This document shows positions 7,942-16,346 of a DNA stretch of 29,970 nucleotides, one piece after another. The notes beneath the pieces are model-generated. The model saw only the letters and a list, made by a program, of their open reading frames with translations. It was not told the DNA's origin and did no database searches. Source of the DNA: Deltaproteobacteria bacterium (lineage in GTDB: Bacteria; Desulfobacterota; Syntrophia; Syntrophales; Smithellaceae); NCBI GenBank assembly GCA_009668925.1, contig SBEK01000023.1:1-29970 (forward strand), read 5' to 3'. The stretch's first letter is position 1. Each line of letters begins with the position of its first letter. The translations under genes were made by a program, and so were the position numbers.

Positions 7942-8317
7942 ATGGAAATCGAAGGTTCAATTGCATTCACCATTCTCGAAAAAACCAAAGACCGGGTGGT
8001 CGGACAAATGCCGATTCATGCGGGCATAAAGAATCCTTATGGAACGGTTCACGTCGGGGCCATGCTGTGGTTTGCCGACGTTTGCGCCACGGTGCTGGTG
8101 CTGGGTTCTGACCGGGTGGCCGAAGGTCAGCAGGGCTTCCCCCTGGCCATCAATCTGAATGGCAATTTTGCCGGCAACCAATCCGCCGGCACGTTTAAGG
8201 CGGTTTCCACTTTCGTAAAACGGGGCAAGACCGTGAGCATCGTGAGAACCACGGTCCTCCGGTGAGGGCGACAAACTGATTGCGGATGTGACGACCAATC
8301 ACGTCCTGGCCCGATGA
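7942..8317 (+). pseudogene. PaaI-type hotdog thioesterase, frameshifted near 8260
   Basis: The frame opened by ATG 7942 (strong GGAGGAAGG site) encodes a hotdog thioesterase: the helix motif GTVHVGAMLWFADVCATV (34-51) and FAGNQSAGTF strand are typical of PaaI-like enzymes that hydrolyse acyl- or aryl-CoA. It stops prematurely at TGA 8263-8265 after FVKRGKTVSIVRTTVL. One nucleotide out of frame the expected ending continues, GEGDKLIADVTTNHVLAR, to TGA 8315-8317. So one extra base in the CCTCC run at 8256-8260 breaks a protein of about 124 residues, the normal length. It is either a real inactivating indel or a sequencing or assembly error. The context, downstream of OYE, crotonase and flavoprotein genes, fits a CoA-thioester pathway. 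Confidence 0.8.
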
Positions 8318-8338
8318 AAACGGGGGGCGGGCACGGAC

Positions 8339-8503
8339 CCGGGGAAGGACCCCCCGGAGTTTTATGCGCTGGCGGAAGAGCTGGTTACACCCGAAGAGGC
8401 GGCCTTGACCGCCGCGCTGGCTTTCCCAATGGCAACCGCCCGGTCTGGAATGGGTGAAGTGCAAAAAGAGAAGTCGCTTCGCCTCGCTCATCGTCTGTAT
8501 TGA
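8339..8503 (+). pseudogene. Decayed paralogue fragment of the 4Fe-4S protein (N-terminal part)
   Basis: In one frame the stretch reads PGKDPPEFYALAEEL, then VTPEEAALTAALAFPMATAR. The intact 4Fe-4S protein at residues 21-55 has PGKDIPEFYALAEEL followed by FTPEEAGIAASMNSKMSTAQ. The DNA is also close over 1473-1550. No start codon is in frame; the frame begins directly after the thioesterase stop, the similarity fades after about 8443, and a TGA closes it at 8501. None of the ferredoxin cysteine motifs remain. It is a non-functional remnant. The remainder up to the MATE gene (8504-8628) shows nothing I recognise. Confidence 0.7.
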
Positions 8504-8628
8504 AAGTCGATTCGTGGTGCTGATCGCGTAAGCGACGAATTATGCAGAGCATGGTTTCGGCATCTGCTCAGGGTTTCATGAATATTACAGTTAAGCTGCA
8601 CCTGGTGCAGAAGAATAAGTGAGTCTTG

Positions 8629-10017
8629 ATGGAAAGAACGTTCGAGTCAAATGCCGTCGAAAAGATCCCCTCCTCAATCGACCGGCGCACGCTCGCTCTG
8701 CTGCAGGGGCCGATTTTTCCCGTTTTGGGCCGCATGGCCGCGCCTAATATTTTTCTCGCCTTCATCTGGGCGCTGGTTAGCTTCGCGGAAACGTGGTTTA
8801 TCGGCCGGGCCGGAACGCCCGCTCTGGCCGGGCTTGCCCTGGTCTTCCCCCTGATCATGCTGATGCAGATGATGTCGGGGGGAGCCATGGGCGGGGCGGT
8901 TTCGTCATCGATCTCCCGCGCGCTCGGCGGAGGAAACGCGAGGAGGGCGGAACTCCTGGCCATCCACGCCGTCGTGATCGCTCTTGCTTTCGGTTTAATC
9001 TTTACTCTGGTCATGATTCTGGGAGGTCCGGGACTCTACAGTCTTCTCGGCGGCAAGGGCGAGGTGCTGTCCCAGGCCGTCGCCTACTCAAGTGTCATCT
9101 TCGGCGGAGCCATCGTGATCTGGATCTGCAACACTCTGGCCAGCATCCTGCGGGGCACCGGGGACATGCTGATTCCCTCGCTGGTCCTGAGTGTGACCTC
9201 CTTCGTGCATATCCCGCTATGTGGTGCGCTCGCTTTGGGATGGGGCCCTTTTCCCCAAATGGGTATCGTTGGCGTCGGCATCTCGTACATCTTGACGTTC
9301 GGTGCCGCCACCTTCTTTTTCGCTTTCTGGCTTCTGGCCGGCCATGGCGGTCTCCGGATTCACTGGCGCGGACTGGAACTGAGCGGCTCCCTTTTCAGGG
9401 ACATCCTTGGCGTTGGACTGCTCTCATCCATCAACACCATTCAGACCGTGGCGGCGGCCGTCCTCCTGACCGGTCTGGTAGGGTCCTTCGGAACCGCCGC
9501 GCTGGCCGGCTATGGACTCGGGATGCGTCTGGAAATGCTGCAGGTGCCGATCATTTTTGCGCTCGGTTCCGCGCTCATTCCCATTGTCGGGGTAAGCATC
9601 GGTGCTGGAAACATTTAGCGGGCGAAGAAGGTGGCCTGGATGGGAGCGGGACTGGCAGCCTGTCTGACCGGAGCGGTGGGAATCACCGTCGCGATCCGGC
9701 CGGAAATCTGGGCGGGGCTGTTCAGTACGGATCCGGCCGTGCTGGAAACTGCATTCAGTTATCTTCGCACGGTCGGGACCTTCTATATATTCCTCGGAAT
9801 CGGCATTGCGCTCTATTTCGCCTCCCAGGGTGCAAGGAGAATGTTCTTCCCTATGCTTGCCGGTTCGGCGCGTTTCCTGATCGCGGTCCTGGGCGGGTTC
9901 GTGATGGTTTCATTTTTCGATGGGCAGGCCGGTTCAGTATTCGTTTTCATCAGCCTCGGCATGTTGGCTCTGGGCGTCGGCGCCGCCGCCGCCGTCAAAT
10001 GGACGGATTGGCATTGA
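8629..10017 (+). pseudogene. MATE-family multidrug/Na+ antiporter interrupted by an in-frame TAG
   Basis: The frame encodes a polytopic membrane protein of the MATE family (about 12 predicted hydrophobic segments; N-terminal LLQGPIFPVLGRMAAPNIF and FAETWFIGRAGTPALAG are typical). The family exports cationic drugs in exchange for H+ or Na+. At 9616-9618 a TAG follows PIVGVSIGAGNI, and the same frame then continues without change as RAKKVAWMGAGLAACLTG to TGA 10015-10017. Together the two parts give the normal family length (462 codons). The single amber codon replaces a residue at a conserved loop where MATE proteins usually have GN followed by a charged or polar residue. Start: ATG 8629 is chosen over TTG 8626; the ribosome site is weak. 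It is a recent nonsense mutation, sequencing error, or, less likely, a read-through codon. Confidence 0.85.
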
Positions 10018-10018
10018 T

Positions 10019-10032
10019 GGCGGTTAACCGCC
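10019..10032. repeat. Perfect 14-bp palindrome after the MATE gene
   Basis: GGCGGTTAACCGCC reads the same on both strands and begins 2 nt after the MATE stop. With no loop it is a poor terminator hairpin and more like a symmetric protein-binding site. A related core, GTTAAC, occurs twice at 28180-28192. Function unknown. Confidence 0.3.
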
Positions 10033-10136
10033 GGCAGACGTTTCCTTGATTGTGTAACCGATGATCTGAAACAAGACGGGTCTTAATGACGCGAAAAAAA
10101 GGTAAAATAATATCCGCTGGATAATTTCCAATTGTT

Positions 10137-10211
10137 TGGTAGTCCCACGGGGGTTTGAACCCCGGTTTCCGGCGTGAGAGGCCAGCGTCCTAACCACTAG
10201 ACGATGGGACC
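10137..10211 (-). tRNA. tRNA-Glu (anticodon CTC)
   Basis: On the minus strand the segment folds as a cloverleaf: a 7-bp acceptor stem (GGTCCCA with TGGGACT, first pair G-U), TC at positions 8-9, D arm GTCTAGTGGTTAGGAC, anticodon stem CTGGC/GCCGG with loop CTCTCAC (anticodon CTC, glutamate GAG), and T arm CGGGG-TTCAAAC-CCCCG. The discriminator is A and the CCA end is encoded in DNA (10137-10139). It lies downstream of gltX in the same direction, separated by 177 nt that hold a possible separate promoter. Confidence 0.95.
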
Positions 10212-10313
10212 ATGTTGGCTTTGCGGACTCCGGATTCAAACATGGACGGCATGTTCGGGAACCAGGAGTCCTGTCCTTGCGCATTCTCAACAATCGAGAA
10301 GTTGAGAGGGGAG

Positions 10314-10342
10314 TATCTATTCAATCCGACTTGAAAAGTCAA
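10314..10342 (-). promoter_or_regulatory. Possible promoter for tRNA-Glu
   Basis: On the minus strand TTGACT (10337-10342) and TAGATA (10314-10319) are 17 nt apart, about 100 nt upstream of the mature tRNA. The -35 element is close to consensus and the -10 element is poor, so this is a weak call. The tRNA could instead be processed from gltX read-through. Confidence 0.35.
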
Positions 10343-10388
10343 GATGAAATTGCCCGCAGCGGTAATTAAGAAACGTGGCCGCGGGGAT

Positions 10389-11795
10389 CTATGGATGCAG
10401 CTTCTCAATATAGGCTACGGCGTCATTGATCCTGCGTACGACACGCTCCCGGCCCAGCGTGACCATCACTTCATCGATGCCCGGGCTGACGGTTTTTCCG
10501 GTCAGCGCGACCCGGAGCGGCTGGGCGATCACTTTGAACTTGATGTTCCTCTCCTCAATAAACGCCTTCAGGAATTCTTCCAGTCCTTCCTTGCTGAAGT
10601 TCCTGATTTCCGGAACCGCCGTGGCTATCGCCTGCAAATGCACCGCCACATCGGGAACCAGAAATTTCTGAGCGGCCTGCTCTTCATACCCAACCGACTC
10701 CGCAAAATAAAAGCCTGCCGCTTCTCCCAGTTCCAGGAGCGTTTTGGCGCGGGACTGCAGATCGGCAATGACTTTTTGCGTGAATGCCGCGTCGCCGGTA
10801 TCCGTACCGGCGGGCCACAGACCTTTCATTTCTTCCCTAAGCCTGGCCGGAGGTGCATCCTTTATATAGTGTGCATTGAGCCAGAGCAGTTTTTCGGGAT
10901 TGAAGACGGCGGGCGACCGGCCTACGGCGTCCAGGTCGAAATAGTCGATTAATTCCTTTTGCGAAAAGATTTCCTGGTCTCCGTGCGACCAGCCCAGGCG
11001 AACCAGGTAGTTGACGAGCGCTTCCGGCAGATAGCCCATTTCCTTGTAAGCCATCACGGAAGTGGCGCCGTGCCGTTTGCTGAGCCTCGCCTTGTCCGAC
11101 CCCAGGATCATCGGGACATGGGCGAATTTAGGGACCGTAAATCCCAGGGCCTGATACAGAAGAATCTGCCGCGGGGTATTGTTGACGTGGTCGTCGCCGC
11201 GGATCACATGGGTGATGTTCATCAATGCGTCGTCGATGACGACGGCAAAGTTATAGGTGGGATAGCCGTCGCCCCGTTCGATGATCAGATCATCCAGTTC
11301 GTCGTTATTGAAACTGATGTGGCCTTTAATGAGGTCTTCCACGACGGTTATGCCGCTTTGGGCTCCGCGGAAGCGCACCACGCTGCCCGGTGATTTTTTT
11401 AAGTTTTTTTCACGGCAGGTGCCGTCATATTTGGGTTTTTTCCCGGTGGCGAACGCTTCTTTCCGTTTCGTTTCGAGCTCTTCGGACGTGCAGGTGCAGA
11501 CGTAGGCCTTGCCTTCGTTAAGCAGCTTCTGCACCATGTCGCGGTGCAGGTCGACGCGCTCGGCTTGAAAATACGGTCCTTCATCCCAGGAAAGGCCCAT
11601 CCACGCCATGGCGTCGAGAATGGCCTTTGTGGACGCGTCGGTCGAACGCTGCTGATCGGTGTCTTCGATCCTCAGGACAAATTCGCCGTCGTGGTGTCGT
11701 GCAAAAAGCCAATTAAAAAGAGCGGTTCGCGCTCCGCCGATGTGCAGGTAACCGGTCGGGGAGGGGGCAAAGCGGGTGCGAATTTTGGTGGTCAT
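10389..11795 (-). CDS. gltX: Glutamyl-tRNA synthetase
   Basis: This 468-residue class I aminoacyl-tRNA synthetase attaches glutamate to tRNA-Glu in the cytoplasm. It has the HIGH-type motif [11 protein letters not shown] (11-21), the KMSKS-type motif RLSKR (238-242), and the zinc-binding trio C101-x-C103 and C128 of bacterial enzymes. The [15 protein letters not shown] segment (176-190) lines the active site. The length is normal. The C-terminal alpha-helical domain (from about 330) recognises the anticodon. It starts at ATG 11795 behind a promoter of its own, divergent from yceD, and is followed by the tRNA-Glu(CTC) gene in the same direction. Whether the enzyme also charges tRNA-Gln cannot be read from the sequence. 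Confidence 0.97.
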   Translation of the reverse strand: MTTKIRTRFAPSPTGYLHIGGARTALFNWLFARHHDGEFVLRIEDTDQQRSTDASTKAILDAMAWMGLSWDEGPYFQAERVDLHRDMVQKLLNEGKAYVCTCTSEELETKRKEAFATGKKPKYDGTCREKNLKKSPGSVVRFRGAQSGITVVEDLIKGHISFNNDELDDLIIERGDGYPTYNFAVVIDDALMNITHVIRGDDHVNNTPRQILLYQALGFTVPKFAHVPMILGSDKARLSKRHGATSVMAYKEMGYLPEALVNYLVRLGWSHGDQEIFSQKELIDYFDLDAVGRSPAVFNPEKLLWLNAHYIKDAPPARLREEMKGLWPAGTDTGDAAFTQKVIADLQSRAKTLLELGEAAGFYFAESVGYEEQAAQKFLVPDVAVHLQAIATAVPEIRNFSKEGLEEFLKAFIEERNIKFKVIAQPLRVALTGKTVSPGIDEVMVTLGRERVVRRINDAVAYIEKLHP

Positions 11796-11818
11796 GATGT
11801 TTCCCTTATTTTTGCGAC

Positions 11819-11848
11819 GTTATAGGGTTGCCGCCCGGTATTTGTCAA
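11819..11848 (-). promoter_or_regulatory. Promoter of gltX (sigma-70 type)
   Basis: On the minus strand TTGACA (11843-11848) and TATAAC (11819-11824) are separated by 18 nt, 24 nt upstream of the gltX ATG. This is a perfect -35 and a 5/6 -10. It predicts a very short leader of about 15-18 nt. Confidence 0.6.
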
Positions 11849-11880
11849 GCGACTTTTGCCGTAAGTTACGCAAATTGTTC

Positions 11881-11909
11881 TTGACAATGCGGTGATTTTA
11901 TCATTTACT
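11881..11909 (+). promoter_or_regulatory. Promoter of the yceD-rpmF block (sigma-70 type)
   Basis: TTGACA (11881-11886), a 17-nt spacer and TTTACT (11904-11909, 4/6) lie about 50 nt upstream of yceD. The element is divergent from the gltX promoter, with the two -35 boxes 32 nt apart. It would drive yceD, rpmF and perhaps the block beyond. Confidence 0.45.
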
Positions 11910-11958
11910 CACCGGCTTAGCGCGGCAGGCTAATACTTTAAAAGGCAGTTTGGGTTCC

Positions 11959-12501
11959 ATGTCCGATTCTTTGAAAATTAATCTGACGATTCTTCCCGCA
12001 GAGGGGCTGCACCTGACCTTTTCCGAAGGCGCGCAGTGGTTCAAAGGATGTTTTTCCGCAGCCGAGCTCCCCGAGTTTTCTCTGGTCAAGGTGGATGTCA
12101 CCTGCCTCGTCACCCGATCGGGCGACACGATTTATATCCGGGGGGAAATGGCCGCCGAGATCGCTCAGGCATGCGACCGCTGCCTGGAACCGGCGACGAT
12201 TCCCGTAAGCGGAGAGTTTGCCTACACGCTGGTCCCGGAAAAAGCCGAGACCGCCGATGATCTGGAACTCACTGCACAGGAACTGGAAACGAGCTATTAC
12301 CGCGGTGATTTTATCGATCTTGCACCCATGATCTGTGAGCAGGTCGTTTTGCAGGCGCCCATGAAGATTCTCTGCGCCGAAGACTGCAAGGGGTTATGCC
12401 CTCACTGCGGCGCGAATTTAAATAAAGGTTCCTGCAGCTGCCAGTCGCCCGTCGTGGACGACCGCCTGGCCGTGTTGAAAAAATTTAGGGTCAAAAATTA
12501 A
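11959..12501 (+). CDS. yceD: YceD/DUF177 family protein
   Basis: This 180-residue protein is of the YceD (DUF177) family, which in bacteria is nearly always encoded just before rpmF. In plants and E. coli the family is linked to 23S rRNA accumulation; the exact role is unsettled. A first cysteine pair, CDRC (about 74-77), and the C-terminal [17 protein letters not shown] with a final CSC form the conserved cysteine pattern. Two starts are possible: TTG 11950, better spaced from AAAGG at 11942-11945, or ATG 11959, which I prefer. It is followed by rpmF after 26 nt. Confidence 0.88.
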   Translation: MSDSLKINLTILPAEGLHLTFSEGAQWFKGCFSAAELPEFSLVKVDVTCLVTRSGDTIYIRGEMAAEIAQACDRCLEPATIPVSGEFAYTLVPEKAETADDLELTAQELETSYYRGDFIDLAPMICEQVVLQAPMKILCAEDCKGLCPHCGANLNKGSCSCQSPVVDDRLAVLKKFRVKN

Positions 12502-12527
12502 ACTATTTTAAAGAAGGATATTTTGCC

Positions 12528-12713
12528 ATGCCAAATCCAGTAAAAAGACATTCCAAGACGAGACGCAATACCCGCCGGGCGCACGATTTCTTAAAACAGC
12601 CTTCCCTGTCGGTTTGTCCGCAGTGCAGTGAGCCGAAGATGCCTCACCGTGTCTGCCCGAATTGCGGCACGTACAAAGGCCGGGAAGTCGTTTCGGCGGA
12701 AAAGATTTCCTAA
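12528..12713 (+). CDS. rpmF: 50S ribosomal protein L32 (zinc-binding form)
   Basis: This 61-residue basic protein begins [18 protein letters not shown], the near-invariant start of L32, and has the four-cysteine zinc knuckle C30-x2-C33 and C43-x2-C46 of the C+ type. It is part of the large ribosomal subunit. It sits in the usual yceD-rpmF pair, but the plsX gene that normally follows is absent here. Confidence 0.97.
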   Translation: MPNPVKRHSKTRRNTRRAHDFLKQPSLSVCPQCSEPKMPHRVCPNCGTYKGREVVSAEKIS

Positions 12714-12745
12714 ATAGCCGGCCGCTTTTTTGGCAGTTTATTGCG

Positions 12746-12871
12746 CCCGGGGACGGTTTCGATGGCCGGTCGTTCAAAGTAGATTATGTCAGTGAGCCCC
12801 GGGAGCCCTGTCGGCCAAGTGTTGAGCTTACGCGGCGGTCTGCCCCCATAAGCTTTCCGACCCTGGAAAGC
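12746..12871 (+). other. Structured intergenic region upstream of acpP
   Basis: The 285-nt gap between rpmF and acpP has no convincing ORF but several self-complementary elements: CCCGGGG (12746-12752) with CCCCGGG (12797-12803), AGCTTA (12825-12830) with TAAGCT (12849-12854), and a tight hairpin GCTTTCC (12852-12858) with GGAAAGC (12865-12871), loop GACCCT. The last two overlap and so could be alternatives. No T-run follows, so it is not a plain terminator. It could be a small RNA, an mRNA leader acting on acpP, or decayed fatty-acid gene sequence. I do not match it to a known RNA family. Confidence 0.3.
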
Positions 12872-12998
12872 CGATCACGGAATTTCGCTCAAAGACATCT
12901 TTCGCTTTGAAAAAAATAAGGAAATTTTTTTCAAAAACAGGTAATAAAGCAGCACTTGTATATTTTTGGGTCTAATCTTGGACTGCAGGAGGGAATTC

Positions 12999-13238
12999 AT
13001 GTCACCATTAGAAGAAAAAGTCATCAAACTTGTTATGGAGCAGTTGGACGTAACGCAGGAGCAGTGCAAACTGGAAGCATCTTTCATTGATGATCTGGGC
13101 GCCGACTCTCTGGATCTGGTTGAGCTCATCATGGAGATGGAAGAAGTCTTCGGAGTGGAAATTGCCGATGAAGAGCTGGAAAAAATCCGGACCATCAAGG
13201 ACGTTGTCGATTTTCTCCAGAAAAAAGGTATCAGCTAA
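12999..13238 (+). CDS. acpP: Acyl carrier protein
   Basis: This 79-residue acidic protein carries growing acyl chains in fatty acid synthesis. The phosphopantetheine site is Ser37 in the canonical DLGADSLDLVELIM motif (32-45). The length and helix pattern are those of AcpP. The ATG at 12999 behind GCAGGAGG is chosen; the frame is open further up to 12966 but without a better site. fabF follows after 24 nt, the normal acpP-fabF pairing. Confidence 0.96.
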   Translation: MSPLEEKVIKLVMEQLDVTQEQCKLEASFIDDLGADSLDLVELIMEMEEVFGVEIADEELEKIRTIKDVVDFLQKKGIS

Positions 13239-13262
13239 TTCTTTAAATCAGGATCATTTTTC

Positions 13263-14504
13263 ATGAAAAGGCGTGTTGTGGTAACAGGCCTCGGGGCCCT
13301 CACTCCCCTGGGTAACTCCGTTTCGGAATCCTGGACGGGCGCTTGTGCGGGAAAATCGGGCATTGGTCCCATCACCCGGTTTGATGCCTCCGCATTCAGT
13401 TCCCGAATTGCCGGGGAAATTAAGAACTTTGATCCTGCGCAATATGTCGATAAGAAAGAAGTCCGGCGCTACGACACGTTTGCCATTTATGCGCTGGCCG
13501 CCGCGCAGATGGCGATGGAAGATGCCGCTCTGACGCTGACGCCCGAAATTGCCGAGCGCGTGGGCGTGATTATCGGTTCCGCCATCGGCGGTGCGTGCAC
13601 CATCGAAGAGCAAGTCCTGGTTCTCCACAGCTCGGGCCCCCGCAAAGTGTCGCCTTTCGGTGTTCCGGCCATTCTGGCCAATTTGGCATCCGGCCACGTT
13701 TCGATGCGTTTCGGCGCGAAGGGCCCCATCAACTGTTCCGTCACGGCCTGCGCCGCGGGCACATCGGCGATCGGCGACTCCTACAAGATCATCGCTCACG
13801 GTGATGCGGACGCCATGATTACCGGCGGCGTCGAAGCGGCCGTAACGCAGCTGGGTGTCGGCGGGTTCTGCGCCATGCGCGCCCTGTCCACGTCTAATGA
13901 CGAACCGCAAAAAGCCAGCCGCCCCTTCGACAAAGGACGCAACGGTTTTGTCATCGCCGAAGGCTGCGGTGTGCTGATTCTGGAGGAACTGTCCTTTGCC
14001 CGGAAGCGGGGCGCGAAAATTTACGCTGAAATCATCGGATACGGATGCACGTCCGACGCTTACCACCTGGCGGCGCCGCCTCCGGGACATGAAGGCGCCG
14101 GCCGCAGCATGCAGGTGGCGATCAAAGACGCCGGCCTCGCCGTGACCGATATCGATTATATCAATGCCCACGGCACCTCTACGCCGCTCAATGATCTTTA
14201 CGAAGCTCAGGCCATCAAGAATCTTTTCGGAGACCATTCGCGAAAGCTGCTCGTCAGTTCGACCAAGTCGATGACGGGGCATATGCTGGGGGGCACAGGC
14301 GGCGTCGAAGCGATCTTTACGGCGAAGGCGCTTCAGGAAGGCATTATTCCGCCGACCATTAATCTGGAAGATCCGGATGTGGACGGCGATCTGGATTTTG
14401 TGCCGAATGTCGCCCGCCGTCAGAATATAAATATCGCCCTGTCCAACAGCTTTGGGTTTGGCGGCGTGAATGCAGTCATTGTGTTGAAGAAATATACCGA
14501 GTAA
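13263..14504 (+). CDS. fabF: 3-oxoacyl-[acyl-carrier-protein] synthase II (KAS II)
   Basis: This 413-residue condensing enzyme elongates acyl-ACP with malonyl-ACP. The catalytic triad falls at exactly the positions known for E. coli FabF: C163 in [12 protein letters not shown]303 in [11 protein letters not shown] and H340 in [13 protein letters not shown]. The N-terminal [15 protein letters not shown] is the usual thiolase-fold start. It is soluble. acpP lies directly upstream and glyA follows after 23 nt. As fabH, fabD and fabG are not in the window, the rest of the pathway must be elsewhere. Confidence 0.97.
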   Translation: MKRRVVVTGLGALTPLGNSVSESWTGACAGKSGIGPITRFDASAFSSRIAGEIKNFDPAQYVDKKEVRRYDTFAIYALAAAQMAMEDAALTLTPEIAERVGVIIGSAIGGACTIEEQVLVLHSSGPRKVSPFGVPAILANLASGHVSMRFGAKGPINCSVTACAAGTSAIGDSYKIIAHGDADAMITGGVEAAVTQLGVGGFCAMRALSTSNDEPQKASRPFDKGRNGFVIAEGCGVLILEELSFARKRGAKIYAEIIGYGCTSDAYHLAAPPPGHEGAGRSMQVAIKDAGLAVTDIDYINAHGTSTPLNDLYEAQAIKNLFGDHSRKLLVSSTKSMTGHMLGGTGGVEAIFTAKALQEGIIPPTINLEDPDVDGDLDFVPNVARRQNINIALSNSFGFGGVNAVIVLKKYTE

Positions 14505-14527
14505 TCGTTGGGGAGGATTTTTTATTC

Positions 14528-15778
14528 ATGTCCATTTTAGATCAAGTTGATCCGGAAGTTGCAAAGGCTATTCAGTTGGAAACGAAGCGCCAGGCGGGAA
14601 AGCTGGAGCTCATCGCGTCGGAAAATTTTGTCAGTGAAGCCGTTCTGGAAGCTCAGGGATCGGTCATGACCAATAAATACGCCGAGGGTTACCCCGGAAA
14701 GCGGTACTACGGCGGCTGCGAATACGTGGATATCGTCGAAACGCTGGCGATCGAACGCTGCAAACAACTTTTTGGCTGCGACGCGGTCAATGTTCAGCCG
14801 CACTCCGGAACGCAGGCCAACATGGCCGTCTATTTTGCGGCCTGTTCACCCGGCGATACGGTTCTGGGCATGAACCTGTCGCACGGCGGCCATCTGTCTC
14901 ATGGCTCTCCGGCCAATTTTTCGGGCAAGTTTTACAAGATCGTTCCTTACGGGGTCAACCGCGACACCGAAATGATCGACTACGATGAACTGGCCAAAAT
15001 TGCCCGGGAAAGCAAACCCAAAATGATCGTGGTCGGCGCGAGCGCCTATCCGCGGACCATTGACTTCGACAAATTCCGCGCCGTGGCCGACGAAGTCGGT
15101 GCGGTCATCATGGCGGACATCGCGCACATTGCCGGACTGGTGGCCGTGGGGCTGCACCCCTCGCCGGTTCCCGTGTGCGAATATGTCACGACGACGACGC
15201 ACAAGACGCTGCGCGGACCGCGCGGCGGGTTGATCATGTGCCAGGAACCCTACGCCAAGATTCTCAACAGCCGCGTCTTTCCGGGCATGCAGGGCGGTCC
15301 GCTGATGCACGTCATCGCCGCCAAGGCCGTGGCCCTCAAGGAAGCGCTGATGCCGGACTTCAAGACCTATCAGCAGCAAATTGTTAAAAACGCGCAGGCG
15401 ATGGCGGACGAACTCAAAAATTCCGGATTCCGCATCGTATCGGGCGGCACGGATAATCACCTGATGCTTGTGGATCTGACGTCCAAGGGCGTGACGGGAA
15501 AGGATGCTCAGGAAGCCCTGGATCGCGCTGCGATCACCGTCAACAAAAACGGCATTCCGTTCGATACGCAGGGGCCGATGGTGACCAGCGGCATCCGGAT
15601 CGGTACGCCGGCGCTGACGACCCGCGGGATGAAGGAAAATGAGATGCGCCTGATCGCTTCACTCATTGCCGACGTGATCAATCACATCAATGATGAGCAA
15701 ACCATCAAAGCCGTGGCCGAGAAAGTCAAGACGCTTTGCGATAAGTTTCCGCTGTATGCGCAAAGAATAAAGGGATAG
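14528..15778 (+). CDS. glyA: Serine hydroxymethyltransferase
   Basis: This 416-residue PLP enzyme converts serine and tetrahydrofolate to glycine and methylene-tetrahydrofolate. The PLP lysine is K226 in [27 protein letters not shown] (27-39), [13 protein letters not shown] (51-63) and [12 protein letters not shown] (195-206) are strongly conserved family segments. The length is normal. A GGGGAGG lies 13 nt before the ATG, rather far. It stands between fabF and the dCMP deaminase; methylene-tetrahydrofolate links it to the thymidylate supply of the next gene. Confidence 0.98.
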   Translation: MSILDQVDPEVAKAIQLETKRQAGKLELIASENFVSEAVLEAQGSVMTNKYAEGYPGKRYYGGCEYVDIVETLAIERCKQLFGCDAVNVQPHSGTQANMAVYFAACSPGDTVLGMNLSHGGHLSHGSPANFSGKFYKIVPYGVNRDTEMIDYDELAKIARESKPKMIVVGASAYPRTIDFDKFRAVADEVGAVIMADIAHIAGLVAVGLHPSPVPVCEYVTTTTHKTLRGPRGGLIMCQEPYAKILNSRVFPGMQGGPLMHVIAAKAVALKEALMPDFKTYQQQIVKNAQAMADELKNSGFRIVSGGTDNHLMLVDLTSKGVTGKDAQEALDRAAITVNKNGIPFDTQGPMVTSGIRIGTPALTTRGMKENEMRLIASLIADVINHINDEQTIKAVAEKVKTLCDKFPLYAQRIKG

Positions 15779-15829
15779 CGGGGAACCCGTCGGAGCACAC
15801 GTCAGGCGGCTCTTCGGAAAGCGAGCAAT

Positions 15830-16324
15830 ATGACGGAAAAAAGCGAACCGTCGCCTAGCGCCTCGGATAAAATCAATTCCCGTCCCGACTGGGATACCTA
15901 TTTCCTCGACATCGTGGCTCTGGTGTCCAGGCGCAGCACCTGTCTGAGACGGGCGGTCGGGGCCGGTCTGGTGCGCGACCGGAGAATTCTGGCCACCGGC
16001 TACAACGGCGCTCCCTCCAAAATGCAGCATTGCCTGGAGATCGGCTGCCTGCGCGAACAGCTTCAGGTTCCGTCCGGTGAACGGCATGAATTGTGCCGCG
16101 GTCTGCATGCCGAGCAAAACGCCATCATTCAGGCCGCTCTGCACGGTGTCAGCGCCAAGGATTCCACCCTGTACTGCACGAATCACCCCTGCGTTATCTG
16201 TGCCAAGATGATCATCAATGCCGGCGTCAAACGCATCGTTATCCGCGACGGTTACAGCGACCGTTTGGCCGCGGAAATGTTCAGGGAAGCCCAAATCGAC
16301 GTCGTCCAGCTTGCGGCGGGATAA
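15830..16324 (+). CDS. dCMP deaminase (ComEB-like cytidine/deoxycytidylate deaminase)
   Basis: This 164-residue protein of the zinc deaminase fold has the catalytic motifs HAEQNAI (zinc His and proton-shuttle Glu) and PCVICAK (zinc cysteines). An upstream [11 protein letters not shown] segment, with additional cysteines and a histidine, is typical of dCMP deaminases, which make dUMP for thymidylate synthesis. It is soluble. glyA lies 51 nt upstream and nrdR 22 nt downstream, an order common in Deltaproteobacteria and one that groups deoxynucleotide functions. Confidence 0.92.
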   Translation: MTEKSEPSPSASDKINSRPDWDTYFLDIVALVSRRSTCLRRAVGAGLVRDRRILATGYNGAPSKMQHCLEIGCLREQLQVPSGERHELCRGLHAEQNAIIQAALHGVSAKDSTLYCTNHPCVICAKMIINAGVKRIVIRDGYSDRLAAEMFREAQIDVVQLAAG

Positions 16325-16346
16325 AGGATCGGGGTGAGACGAAATC

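Noticed and set aside
9616..9618. Pyrrolysine reading of the TAG in the MATE gene
   Set aside because: No pylT or pylS in the window and MATE proteins have no known pyrrolysine; kept only as a low-probability explanation.
8793..10049. Long + frame (418 codons) across the MATE gene
   Set aside because: It reads arginine- and glycine-rich low-quality protein out of frame with the transmembrane segments; it is a shadow of the GC-rich MATE gene.
12746..12871. 6S RNA, SRP RNA or RNase P in the rpmF-acpP gap
   Set aside because: The conserved signature segments of those RNAs are not present, so only an unnamed structured region is reported.
13254..14282. 342-codon - frame opposite fabF
   Set aside because: Antisense shadow of fabF, whose catalytic residues are all in place.
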